Assembly: GCA_903830985.1 (NCBI GenBank)
Contig: CAIKVZ010000345.1
Coordinates: 1 to 49,362, forward strand
Source: an uncultured beta proteobacterium
GTDB taxonomy: Bacteria; Pseudomonadota; Gammaproteobacteria; Burkholderiales; Burkholderiaceae_C
DNA length: 49,362 nt
Reading direction: 5' to 3'
Shown piece by piece: positions 31,318-39,481 of the stretch (positions are counted from its first letter, which is position 1; every line of letters begins with the position of its first letter). Under the pieces are notes generated by a model, which saw only the letters and a list, made by a program, of their open reading frames with translations, searched no databases and was not told where the DNA came from. The position numbers were made by a program, and so were the translations under genes.

Positions 31318-32432
31318 CAGGTGGCCTCTTTCTCGTCGGTGGCGCTGCTGCGCTGCAGGGCCTTGGCGTGCGCTGCGCGCAGCTTGCGCACCAGTTCCAG
31401 CTCGGACTGGAAGTCCACGTAGTGCGGCAGCTTCAGGTGCTGCACAAAGCCCGAGGACTCCAGACTGTCGGCGTGGGCCAGCACGAATTCCTCGTCCTGC
31501 GCCGGCGCCACCAGCGGCTCGCCGAGTTCGCGCGAGCGCAGGGCGCGGTCCACCAGCGCCATGGCCATGCTCTTGCGCTCGGCGCCGCCGAAGGCCAGGC
31601 CGTAGCCCTGGGTGAATTGCGGCGGCGTTTCGCGGTTGCCGGCAAACTGGTTCACCATCTGGCACTCGGTCACTTCGACCTCGCCCAGGTCGATGGCAAA
31701 GCCCAGTTCGTCGGGAACGATCTCCACTGCCACCTGACCGCGGCGGATCTCGCCGGCAAAGGGATGAGCGCTGGCGTAGCCGCGCTGCGTCGAATAGCCC
31801 AGCGCCAGCAGCCAGCCCTCGTCGCCGCGCGCCAGAGCCTGCAGGCGCAGCGCGCGATTGGCCGGAAACATCATGGCTTCGCGCGTCAGGTCGCCGGGCT
31901 CTTCACCGGTTGGCGCCGTCGGTGTTTCCATCAGGCCTTCGCGCGCCATCAGGTCGGCCACGCGCGGCATGTGTTCGGCCAGCGGTTCGGCGGCCGGTGT
32001 GTGTGCCGCTGTGGCGGGCGCCCCATCGGCCAGCAGGGAAAAATCGAGCAGGCGCTGCGTGTAGTCGTGCGTCGCACCCAGCACCTGCCCGCCGGGCAGG
32101 TCCTTGAAGGTGGCCGAGATGCGCCGGCTGAGCAGCATGGCCGACGTGTCCAGCGGCAGGCTGTAGGCAAAGCGCGGCAGCGTGGTGCGGTAGGCGCGCA
32201 GCAGGAAGATCGCTTCCATCAGGTCGCCGCTGGACTGCTTGATGGCCAGCGCGGCCAGCTCACGGTCATACAGCGAACCCTCGGTCATGACGCGGTCCAC
32301 GGCCAGCGACAACTGCTGCTGGATCTGCGCCACGCTCAACTCGGGCACGGCCTCATCACCCCGGCGTTGTGCCCCCAGCAGGCGCCAGGAACTCTCGATG
32401 GCGGATGCGCCACCCTTGACGGCTACGTACAT
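31317..32432 (-). CDS. phnI: PhnI, C-P lyase core subunit
   Basis: A 371-residue protein (E. coli 354). It starts MYVAVKGGASAIESSW as in PhnI and contains LRAYRTTLPRF, GGQVLGATHDYTQRLLDF and SLESSGFVQHLKLPHYVDFQSEL, all family features. PhnI catalyses the nucleosidase step that transfers the alkylphosphonate to ribose of ATP with PhnGHL. It starts 1 base after the phnH stop and overlaps phnJ. Confidence 0.95.
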   Translation of the reverse strand: MYVAVKGGASAIESSWRLLGAQRRGDEAVPELSVAQIQQQLSLAVDRVMTEGSLYDRELAALAIKQSSGDLMEAIFLLRAYRTTLPRFAYSLPLDTSAMLLSRRISATFKDLPGGQVLGATHDYTQRLLDFSLLADGAPATAAHTPAAEPLAEHMPRVADLMAREGLMETPTAPTGEEPGDLTREAMMFPANRALRLQALARGDEGWLLALGYSTQRGYASAHPFAGEIRRGQVAVEIVPDELGFAIDLGEVEVTECQMVNQFAGNRETPPQFTQGYGLAFGGAERKSMAMALVDRALRSRELGEPLVAPAQDEEFVLAHADSLESSGFVQHLKLPHYVDFQSELELVRKLRAAHAKALQRSSATDEKEAT

Positions 32433-32433
32433 G

Positions 32434-33030
32434 TCAGGCCCCTTTCAGCGTTTGCACGCGGGTGCTGCGCGGCAGACCAACAGCCCGATCCGAACAACAA
32501 AAAATGATGTCCACGCCTTGCGGGAACAGGGCGTGATTCGCCTGCCACTGCGCCCAGAAGTTCTGCGGCAGGCCGGCGATGTGCGCTGTCACGGTGTCGC
32601 GTATGCCGGGGCCGCTCCACTGCATGGCCGGGCCCGATGCCAGCGATGGCACTTCGATCAGCAGCGTGCTGGAGAACTCGGGCGCTTCCGGTGTGCCCAT
32701 GGCAAAGCTGTCCAGCGGCGGCATGTGTTCTGCGCTTGCCAGCAAGGCGAAGGCCGCGCCCTGCAGCGTGGGCGAAAGCGGCGCGCCGGTGTGAAAGCGC
32801 AGCCACTGCATGACCTGCGTGTCGGCCGTTTGCCACCAGACCGGTGTTTCCTCGTCGGTCAGCGTCAGCAACAAGTGCGCCGTGGCCGCATGCAGTGCCA
32901 CGCCGGGCACCGCTTCACCCAGGCTCACCACGGTGCCGGGGCGCGACAGTGCTTGCAGGGCGGCGCGAAAGGCGCGCTGCGATTCGTGCACCGGATCGGC
33001 AAAGCCGGCGCTCAATGTCGAATGGCTCAT
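32434..33030 (-). CDS. phnH: PhnH, C-P lyase core subunit
   Basis: A 198-residue protein (E. coli 194) starting MSHSTLSAGFADPVHESQRAFR, which matches the PhnH opening (GFxDPVxxSQxxFR). It also shows FALLASAEHMPPLD-type and FPQGVDIIFC segments near the end. It dimerises in the PhnGHIJ core. Its ATG overlaps the phnG stop (ATGA). Confidence 0.93.
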   Translation of the reverse strand: MSHSTLSAGFADPVHESQRAFRAALQALSRPGTVVSLGEAVPGVALHAATAHLLLTLTDEETPVWWQTADTQVMQWLRFHTGAPLSPTLQGAAFALLASAEHMPPLDSFAMGTPEAPEFSSTLLIEVPSLASGPAMQWSGPGIRDTVTAHIAGLPQNFWAQWQANHALFPQGVDIIFCCSDRAVGLPRSTRVQTLKGA

Positions 33031-33488
33031 GAATTTCCCCGAACGAAGGTGAAGAACTCGACTCTGGATTCGGCCGCGGCGCGGCTGGCGGCTTGGCGCG
33101 CCTGCGCCTGGGCCGCAGCCAGCGGCTCGATCACCGTGACAAACAACTCGGCGTGGCGCAGCGGATCCTGCAGCAGGGCATCGAAGCTGGCGATCAGTTC
33201 GGCCTTGGGGCGGTCGCGTCCCAGGGTGTAGCCCACACCCAGCGGCCCGTTTCCAAAACGCAGGGCGCAGCGCGTCACGCTGGCTTCTCCCAGGTTGAAG
33301 GCCTCGCCGCTGCCGCCGGCGCGCGCGCGCAGCATCACCATGCCGATCTCGGCGGCGCGGATAAAGTGGGGGGTGGTCAGGGCGGGTGGCAGCAGCTCGG
33401 CGAGTTGCTGGGTCTGAGCGCGTGCCAGCACGGCCAGCCATTGACGGCGCAGCGCAGGCGCTATGGTCAGGGTCTCGGGGCTTGTCAT
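33027..33488 (-). CDS. phnG: PhnG, C-P lyase core subunit
   Basis: A 153-residue protein (E. coli 150) beginning MTSPETLTIAPALRRQWLAVLARA, then GMVMLRARAGGSGEAFNLGEASVTRC and GYTLGRDRPKAELIASFDAL, the PhnG core motif. A TTG start 33 bases earlier is possible. First gene of the phnGHIJKLM run; a clear Pho box was not found, and the region upstream is shared with phnF. Confidence 0.93.
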   Translation of the reverse strand: MTSPETLTIAPALRRQWLAVLARAQTQQLAELLPPALTTPHFIRAAEIGMVMLRARAGGSGEAFNLGEASVTRCALRFGNGPLGVGYTLGRDRPKAELIASFDALLQDPLRHAELFVTVIEPLAAAQAQARQAASRAAAESRVEFFTFVRGNS

Positions 33489-33549
33489 ACGGATGTCGAA
33501 ATCATTCGCTAAAGTGGGCAATGCTCAGGGAATCTGACGCTTGCTGTGG

Positions 33550-33557
33550 TGTGCACA
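33550..33557. promoter_or_regulatory. Short palindrome between phnG and phnF, weak PhnF operator candidate
   Basis: TGTGCACA, with flanking CTTG and CAAG at 33540-33560. GntR-family regulators often bind their own divergent promoter region. The site is short and unproven. Confidence 0.25.
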
Positions 33558-33591
33558 AGTCCCTAGTTCAACCGCACAACATGACCAATTT

Positions 33592-34341
33592 ATGACAACG
33601 CAACATCAACTCGTGGGCCGCCTTTCAGGGGTCACGGTCTGGCGCCAGATCGCCGACACCCTGGCCACCGAAATCCGCGACCGCACCTATGTCAGCAGCG
33701 GACGTCTGCCCGGTGAGGCCGAGTTATCCAAACGCTTTTGCGTGAACCGCCACACCCTGCGCCAGGCCGTGGCTGCGCTGCAGACCCAAGGCCTGGTGCG
33801 CGTCGAGCCCGGGCGCGGCACCTTTGTGCAGCATGAGCTCATGGACTACGCCATCGGCAGCCGCACCCGCTTTGGCGAAAACCTGCAGCGCCAGGGTCTG
33901 CTGCCGAGCAAGCAACTGCTCACTGCGCGCGACCTGCCGGCGACCGAACGCATGGCCCGGGAACTCCAGCTGGACAAGGCGGCGCGTGTGCTGATGGTGC
34001 AGACGCTGGACGAGGCTGACGGGGAGCCGGTCGGTCTGGCCACCGCCTACTACCCGGCGGCGCGTTTTGCCGGTCTGCTCGAGATGCTGGCGCAGGGAAT
34101 GGGTGCCACCGACACGCTGCGCCATTTCGGCGTGCAGGACTACCTGCGGGCCCAGAGTCGCATCACGACGCAAATGCCCGACGAACTGACCGCGCGCCTG
34201 CTCAAGCAGCCGGCCACAAGACCGCTGCTGTGCGTGGAATCGCTGGACGTGGACCTGGACGGCGTGCCGATCAAGTTTGGCGAGACCCTGTTCTGCGGCG
34301 ACCGCGTGCAGTTGCTCGTGACCGGGAGCAATGCCGCATGA
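33592..34341 (+). CDS. phnF: PhnF, GntR/HutC-family transcription regulator
   Basis: A 249-residue protein starting MTTQHQLVGRLSG. The N-terminal winged helix spans about 15-85 (WRQIADTLATEIRDR, LPGEAELSKRFCVNRHTLRQAV, GLVRVEPGRGTFV). The C-terminal UTRA domain (about 95-245) binds an effector (VGLATAYYPA and RPLLCVESLDVDLDGVPI). In other bacteria PhnF represses phosphonate genes. It is divergent from phnG, overlapping the following gene by ATGA. Confidence 0.92.
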   Translation: MTTQHQLVGRLSGVTVWRQIADTLATEIRDRTYVSSGRLPGEAELSKRFCVNRHTLRQAVAALQTQGLVRVEPGRGTFVQHELMDYAIGSRTRFGENLQRQGLLPSKQLLTARDLPATERMARELQLDKAARVLMVQTLDEADGEPVGLATAYYPAARFAGLLEMLAQGMGATDTLRHFGVQDYLRAQSRITTQMPDELTARLLKQPATRPLLCVESLDVDLDGVPIKFGETLFCGDRVQLLVTGSNAA

Positions 34342-35063
34342 CGGCCGTGACACCCCGGTATGCGGTCTACTTTGCGCCGGCGCCGCATTCGCCCTGGTGG
34401 GAGGCGGGTGCGCACTGGCTGGGACGCAACGAGCGTACCGACGAGCCGCTGCTGCCGGACGCGTCCCTGCCGTTTGATACAGCCGCCAGGGCTGCACTCA
34501 CCGCCGAGCCGCGGCGCTACGGTTTTCATGCCACGCTCAAGGCGCCATTTCGCCTGGGCGGCGGGCACAGCGAGGAGGACCTCTGGGCGCGCCTGCGGGC
34601 ACTGGCTGCCGGGCTTGCGCCGGTGGCGCTGGGTCCTTTGAGTGTCGTGGCGCTGGGCGACTTTGTGGCCTGGGTGCCGAGCGCGCCACCGCGCGAGCTG
34701 GCCGACGTGGCGACGCGTTGTGTGATCGATCTCGACGATCTGCGCGCGCCTTTGACGCCACCCGAGTTGGCGCGACGTCGTCCCGAGTCGCTGGATGCGC
34801 GTGGGCGTGAACTGTTGTCGCTTTATGGTTATCCGCATGTGCTGGAGCGCTTTCGCCTGCACTTCAGCTTGAGCGGTCCGGTGGATGCTGCGACGGCACA
34901 GCGCGTGATTGAAGCCTGGACGCCGCGCACGGCCCAGCTCAACCAGGCGCCGCTGCTGCTGGACCGGCTGTGCCTGTTTATCGAGACCGCCCCGGGGCAG
35001 GCCTTTCGTCGCGTGGGCGATGCGCTGCTGCAGGCTCCTGCCGCAACCGGCTATGAACCATGA
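34338..35063 (+). CDS. DUF1045 protein of the phosphonate operon (2H phosphoesterase superfamily)
   Basis: A 241-residue protein with two H-x-(T/S) motifs, GFHATLK and LHFSLSGP, that form the 2H phosphoesterase active site. RYAVYFAPAPHSPWWEAGAHWLGR opens the protein as in DUF1045/TIGR03223 proteins of phn operons. It starts in ATGA overlap with phnF and ends in ATGA overlap with phnN. Since no phnP is present, it may open the 5-phosphoribosyl 1,2-cyclic phosphate made by PhnJ. Confidence 0.88.
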   Translation: MTAVTPRYAVYFAPAPHSPWWEAGAHWLGRNERTDEPLLPDASLPFDTAARAALTAEPRRYGFHATLKAPFRLGGGHSEEDLWARLRALAAGLAPVALGPLSVVALGDFVAWVPSAPPRELADVATRCVIDLDDLRAPLTPPELARRRPESLDARGRELLSLYGYPHVLERFRLHFSLSGPVDAATAQRVIEAWTPRTAQLNQAPLLLDRLCLFIETAPGQAFRRVGDALLQAPAATGYEP

Positions 35064-35632
35064 GCATGGGCGACGAGCGTGGGGGCGGCAAAAGCGGTCT
35101 GTGGGTCTTTGTCTGCGGACCTTCGGGCGTGGGCAAGGACAGCGTGATCAACTGGGCGGCGCAGCAACTGGCAAGTCGCCGGGAAATTGTTTTCTCGCGC
35201 CGCCTGGTGACGCGACCCAGCTTTCCGGGTTCGGACCATGAAGAGGTGAGCCGGCAGCAACTGGCGCGCAAGCTCGGTTCCGGCGGATTGGTCTGGTGCT
35301 GGGAGGCCAACGGCCTGCACTACGGCATCGAAGCGCATTACGCCGCGCAGGTGAATGCGGGCTGCGTGGTGGTGGTGAACGGTTCGCGCGAGCACGCCAG
35401 CGGCCTGCACGCCGTGGCGCAGGTGCGCGTGGTGCACGTCGTGGCCGAACCCGGCAAACTGGCCGCGCGGCTTGAGCAACGGGGCCGTGAGGCGCCGCAG
35501 GAGGTGGCGCGCCGGCTCGCGCGCAATGCCCTGTTCCCGGATCTGCAGGCCGACTGCACCATCGTGAATGAAGGCGCGTTGCAGGATGCCGGGCAGGCGC
35601 TGGCCGACTACCTGGTGGCCAGCGCAGGCTAG
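35060..35632 (+). CDS. phnN: PhnN, ribose 1,5-bisphosphate phosphokinase
   Basis: A 190-residue kinase (E. coli 185) with Walker A CGPSGVGKDSV. RRLVTRPSFPGSDHEEVS is the PhnN substrate loop, and GLHYGIEAHY and VVVNGSREH follow. It turns ribose 1,5-bisphosphate into PRPP, closing the C-P lyase pathway. It overlaps DUF1045 by ATGA and converges on phnE with 10 bases between stops. Confidence 0.95.
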   Translation: MSMGDERGGGKSGLWVFVCGPSGVGKDSVINWAAQQLASRREIVFSRRLVTRPSFPGSDHEEVSRQQLARKLGSGGLVWCWEANGLHYGIEAHYAAQVNAGCVVVVNGSREHASGLHAVAQVRVVHVVAEPGKLAARLEQRGREAPQEVARRLARNALFPDLQADCTIVNEGALQDAGQALADYLVASAG

Positions 35633-35642
35633 ACACGGACGA

Positions 35643-36440
35643 TCAGATCAGTGACTTCCTCACCCGGGCCGAGATCACGTCGATCACGGTGACGCTGACG
35701 ACGATGATGATCATCACGGCGCAGGTCTCGGCGTACTGGAAGCCGCGGATGATTTCCCACAGGATCACGCCGATGCCGCCGGCGCCGACCATGCCCACCA
35801 CCGAAGCGGAGCGCACATTGGATTCGAAGCGGTACAGCGAATAGGAAATCCACAGCGGCAGCACTTGCGGAATGACGCCGTAAACGATTTCCTCCAGTGC
35901 GTGCGCGCCGGTGGCGCGTATGCCTTCGACCGGCTGCGGATCGATGGCTTCCACGGCTTCGGAAAAGAGCTTGGCCAGCACCCCCGTGGTGTGCACGAAC
36001 AGCGCCAGCACGCCGGCGAAGGGCCCCAGACCGACCGCCACGATGAACAGCATGGCAAACACCATCTCGTTGATGGCGCGCGCCGCGTCCATGAGGCGGC
36101 GGATCGGTTGGTGCACCCACCAGGGTGTGATGTTGGCCGAGCACAGCAGGCCCAGCGGCACGGCCGCCACCACGGCCAGCGCCGTGCCCCATAGCGCGAT
36201 CTGCAGGGTGACGATCATTTCCTGCAGGTAGCTGCGCCAGTCGGCGAACTTCGGCGGAAAGAAGTCGGCCGCGTAGGTGGCCATGTTGGCCGCGTCACGC
36301 ACCAGGTCGAAAGGCCGCATGTCGGCGCCTTTCCATGAGCCTGCGAGCATGGCCAGCAGGGCGCCCCAGGCCAGCAGGCCGAGCAGACTGGTGCGCGGGC
36401 TTGCCGGATGGACGACGGGTAGGGAGGGGCTTGCACTCAT
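35643..36440 (-). CDS. phnE: PhnE, phosphonate ABC transporter permease
   Basis: A 265-residue permease with about six helices ([17 protein letters not shown] at the start, [44 protein letters not shown]). The EAA-type loop is [28 protein letters not shown] (in parts). Start [11 protein letters not shown]. Only one permease gene is here for the two PhnD binding proteins. Last gene of phnC-phnD1-phnD2-phnE. Confidence 0.94.
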   Translation of the reverse strand: MSASPSLPVVHPASPRTSLLGLLAWGALLAMLAGSWKGADMRPFDLVRDAANMATYAADFFPPKFADWRSYLQEMIVTLQIALWGTALAVVAAVPLGLLCSANITPWWVHQPIRRLMDAARAINEMVFAMLFIVAVGLGPFAGVLALFVHTTGVLAKLFSEAVEAIDPQPVEGIRATGAHALEEIVYGVIPQVLPLWISYSLYRFESNVRSASVVGMVGAGGIGVILWEIIRGFQYAETCAVMIIIVVSVTVIDVISARVRKSLI

Positions 36441-36476
36441 GGTGGTATCAGGTTTGGCGCGGTTGGGGGCGGTGCA

Positions 36477-37433
36477 TCACCGGGCAGGGCCCAGGGCCGC
36501 CAGTTGGCGGTCGATGTCTGCCAGCTTGGCCAGTTTCTCGGACGGGCTCAGGCTGGCGTCGACATCGAACTTGTTGCGCAGCTTGAACAATTCGAGCTGG
36601 CGGATGGGGATGAGCTGCGCGTTGCTCGACGGTTTGAAGGCCGAGAGCTTGTTGAGCTTGAGCAGCTTGGCTTGTTCCTGCGGATTGGCGCCGTAGGCGT
36701 AGAAAAATTCGCGCAGCTTTGTCTTGGTCGCGTCGGGTAGCTCGCGCCGCATGACCAGCGGGTCGGCCGGGATGAGTGGCGAGGTCCAGATCACGCGCAG
36801 TTCCTTGAAACGCTCGGGCTGGCGCTCGTGCAGTTTCTCCAGGCTCTCGCTGTTGTTGGTCGCCAGGTCCAGTTGCCGGTTCGCCACGGCGAGCGCATTG
36901 CTCTCGTGGTTGGCGCTGCGCGTGAGCTTGAAGAACGTTTTGGCGTCAATGCCGTTTTGCGAAAAAACGTAATAGCCCGGCACCAGAAAACCCGAGGTGG
37001 AGTTCGGGTCGCCATTGCCAAAGCTCAGCGACTTGCCGTTTTTCAGCACGTCGTCCAGCGACTTGATGGGGCTGTCCCGGTGCACGATCAGGTGCGAGTA
37101 ATAGCCTTCGGTGCCGTCGGCATTCACCATCTTGGCAAAGACCTCACCCCGCGACCGGTCCACGGCTTCCATGGCGGCCTTGTTGCCGTACCAGGCCACG
37201 TCGACCTTGTTGAAGCGCATGGCTTCGATCATGCCGGCGTAGTCGGAGGCGAAGAAGGCCGTGACCTTCAATCCGGTCTTCTTCGCCATGTCGTCCAGCA
37301 CCGGCTGCCAGTCCGACTTCATGGCTTGCGCGGACTCGGTGGCACTGATGCCAAAGGTGATGCCGTTCGATTCCTGCGCCGACAAAGGCAGCAGGACCAA
37401 CGCCAGCTGGACGGCGATCAGTGCCTTGTACAT
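36477..37433 (-). CDS. phnD: PhnD2, phosphonate-binding periplasmic protein
   Basis: A 318-residue binding protein with signal peptide (about 1-20, LLPLSAQES). It has ISATESAQAMKSDWQPVLDDM, FASDYAGMIEAMRFNKVDVAWYGNKAAMEAVDR, GYYSHLIVHRDSPIKS and GNGDPNSTSGFLVPGYYVFSQNG. These are the PhnD core with ligand-site Tyr/Ser/Asn and Glu/Asp residues. It is close to PhnD1 next door along its whole length, a tandem duplication, with changes such as Trp-Tyr-Gly in place of Trp-Phe-Gly. Confidence 0.92.
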   Translation of the reverse strand: MYKALIAVQLALVLLPLSAQESNGITFGISATESAQAMKSDWQPVLDDMAKKTGLKVTAFFASDYAGMIEAMRFNKVDVAWYGNKAAMEAVDRSRGEVFAKMVNADGTEGYYSHLIVHRDSPIKSLDDVLKNGKSLSFGNGDPNSTSGFLVPGYYVFSQNGIDAKTFFKLTRSANHESNALAVANRQLDLATNNSESLEKLHERQPERFKELRVIWTSPLIPADPLVMRRELPDATKTKLREFFYAYGANPQEQAKLLKLNKLSAFKPSSNAQLIPIRQLELFKLRNKFDVDASLSPSEKLAKLADIDRQLAALGPAR

Positions 37434-37442
37434 GGCGTGCGC

Positions 37443-38408
37443 TTACTTGACCGTCAGTGCAGCCAGCTGCTTGTCGATCGCCGCCAGTTGTGTCTGCTTT
37501 TCGGCTGCCGCCAGGTTAACGTCGCCGTCGACCTTGTTGCGGTTCTTGAACAGCTCGAGCTGGCGAATGGGAATGAGCTGGGCATTGGTCGAGGCCTTGA
37601 AGCCCGACAGCTTGTTCAGCTTGAGCAGATTGTCCTTTTCCTGCTGGTTGGCCGTACCGTAGCTGACGAAGAAATCGCGCACCTTGGCCTTGTAGGCTTC
37701 CGGCAGATCCTTGCGCATCACCAGCGGGTCCATCGGGATCAGCGGCGAGGTCCAGATGACGCGGATGTCGTTGAATTTTTCCGGCAGGTGGACGCGGATC
37801 TTTTCCAGGTTTTCGCTGTTGTTCGTGGCTACGTCGATCTGCTTGTTGGCCACGGCCAGGGCGTTGGTTTCGTGGTTCGCGCCGCGCGTGAGCTTGAACA
37901 GGGTCTTGGGTTCGACCTTGTTCTGGGCAAACACGTAGTAGCTCGGCACCAGGAAGCCCGAGGTGGAATTCGGGTCGCCATTGCCGAAGGACAGGTTTTT
38001 GCCCTGCTGCAGCACGTCTGCCAGCGACTTGATGGGGCTGTCCTTGTGCACGATCAGGTGCGAGTAGTAGCCCTGCGTGCCGTCGACATTCACCATCTGG
38101 GCGAACACTTCGCCGCTGGCGCGGTCCACGGCTTCCATCGCCGACTTGTTGCCAAACCAGGCGAGCTGCACCTTGTTGAAGCGCATGCCTTCGATGATGC
38201 CGGCGTAGTCCGAGGCAAAGAAGGCGTTGACCTTCAGACCGGTCTTCTTGCCCATGTCGTCAAGGATCGGCTGCCAGTCGGACTTGAGGTTTTGCGAAGA
38301 CTCGGTGGAGATGATGCCGAAGTTGATTTCGTTGAGATCCTGCGCCGCCACGGGGTTGAGCGCCAGGGTGGCTGCAGCCGCGAGGCCGACGAGTACTTGT
38401 TTCATCAT
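37443..38408 (-). CDS. phnD: PhnD1, phosphonate-binding periplasmic protein
   Basis: A 321-residue binding protein with signal peptide (about 1-22, PVAAQD). Motifs match its neighbour: ISTESSQNLKSDWQPILDD, FFASDYAGIIEGMRFNKVQLAWFGNKSAMEAVDR (in parts), GNGDPNSTSGFLVPSYYVFAQN, RGANHETNALAVANKQIDVATNN. It lies between phnC and phnD2, with 9 bases between the two phnD genes. AGGAAATC sits before the ATG. Confidence 0.93.
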   Translation of the reverse strand: MMKQVLVGLAAAATLALNPVAAQDLNEINFGIISTESSQNLKSDWQPILDDMGKKTGLKVNAFFASDYAGIIEGMRFNKVQLAWFGNKSAMEAVDRASGEVFAQMVNVDGTQGYYSHLIVHKDSPIKSLADVLQQGKNLSFGNGDPNSTSGFLVPSYYVFAQNKVEPKTLFKLTRGANHETNALAVANKQIDVATNNSENLEKIRVHLPEKFNDIRVIWTSPLIPMDPLVMRKDLPEAYKAKVRDFFVSYGTANQQEKDNLLKLNKLSGFKASTNAQLIPIRQLELFKNRNKVDGDVNLAAAEKQTQLAAIDKQLAALTVK

Positions 38409-38453
38409 GATGATTTCCTGTGGAGTGGGTGGGAGGGGTCGGAGATAAGTGTT

Positions 38454-39308
38454 TCAGGCAGCCCGCGCCAGCGGAGCCCAGGCCAGCGGCCTGGCGCGCG
38501 GCGCGTCCTGCAGGCTGGTGATGTGATCGCCCAGCGAGAGGATGTCGTCGGCGTCGGCGCCGTAGAGTTCGCGCAGCAGGGCCGGCGTGAGTGCGGTGGA
38601 GGGGCCGTCGTAGACCACTCGGCCCTGATGCAGGGCGATGGTGCGCGGGCAGTACTTCATGGCCACGTTCACCTGATGCAGCGACACCACCACGGTGCAG
38701 TGGTCTTCGCGATTCACGCGCGCCAGTATGTCCATGACATTGCGCGAAGACTCGGGATCGAGCGAGGCAATCGGCTCATCGGCCAGGATGACGCGCGCGC
38801 CCTGCACCAGGGCGCGTGCAATGGCGGCGCGCTGCTGCTGGCCGCCCGACAGTGTGCCGGCGCGCTGGGTGCTGCAATCGGCTATGCCGACGCGGCGCAG
38901 GGCGTCGATGCCACAGGCGATTTCGGCGGGCGTGAACCAGCGCGGCAGGCTGCGCCACAGTGGAACGCGGTGCAGCAGACCGGCCAGCACGTTGACGAGC
39001 ACGGGCAGGCGGTCCACCAGATTGAATTGCTGAAACACAAAGCCCACGCCCGAGCGCGTGCGGCGGATGTCGGCATCAATCTTGCCGCCGCGCTGGATGC
39101 TCTTGCCGTGGATCTGCACCAGACCGCTGGAGGCGCTGTCGCCAGCCATGAGTCCGGCCATGTGGCGCAACAGCGTGGACTTGCCCGAGCCCGATGCGCC
39201 GATCAGCGCCACCATCTCACCGGCGCGGATGTCCAGATGGATGTCCTGCAATGCACGGCGCCCGCCTGGGAAGGTCTTGTTGAGTGCCTGGATGTGGATG
39301 GCGGTCAT
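38454..39308 (-). CDS. phnC: PhnC, phosphonate ABC transporter ATPase
   Basis: A 284-residue ATPase: Walker [10 protein letters not shown], signature [15 protein letters not shown], Walker [16 protein letters not shown], switch [11 protein letters not shown]. The start [16 protein letters not shown] has AGGAG 6 bases upstream. First gene of phnCDDE, with a Pho box just upstream that is divergent from pstS. Confidence 0.94.
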   Translation of the reverse strand: MTAIHIQALNKTFPGGRRALQDIHLDIRAGEMVALIGASGSGKSTLLRHMAGLMAGDSASSGLVQIHGKSIQRGGKIDADIRRTRSGVGFVFQQFNLVDRLPVLVNVLAGLLHRVPLWRSLPRWFTPAEIACGIDALRRVGIADCSTQRAGTLSGGQQQRAAIARALVQGARVILADEPIASLDPESSRNVMDILARVNREDHCTVVVSLHQVNVAMKYCPRTIALHQGRVVYDGPSTALTPALLRELYGADADDILSLGDHITSLQDAPRARPLAWAPLARAA

Positions 39309-39331
39309 GCTGGCTCCTGTTTGTTGGGCGG

Positions 39332-39365
39332 ACCATAGTCCGGCAATGTGACGAACAGATGTCAG
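39332..39365 (-). promoter_or_regulatory. PhoB-dependent promoter, phnCDDE
   Basis: On the minus strand: CTGACAT (39365-39359), CTGT, TCGTCAC (39354-39348), 10 bp, then -10 TATGGT (39337-39332). Leader about 16 bases with AGGAG. Confidence 0.82.
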
Positions 39366-39412
39366 TGGCTGCGCCAGCATGCGAGCAGGTATCGCTCAGC
39401 GGGGATCTGGTT

Positions 39413-39446
39413 CTGTCACACTATTGACACAAAGAGTTCTTAAAGT
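39413..39446 (+). promoter_or_regulatory. PhoB-dependent promoter, pstSCAB-phoU-phoBR
   Basis: CTGTCAC (39413-39419), ACTA, TTGACAC (39424-39430), 10 bp, then -10 TAAAGT (39441-39446). Leader about 29 bases with AAGGA before the pstS ATG. Divergent from the phnC Pho box, 47 bp away. Confidence 0.85.
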
Positions 39447-39481
39447 CGCGCCATCGTTCAACGCTATCCAAGGATTTATCC

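Noticed and set aside
36828-39338. An 836-residue plus-strand frame across phnD and phnC
   Set aside because: Shadow; covers three well-supported minus-strand genes and has repetitive composition reflecting the duplicated phnD.
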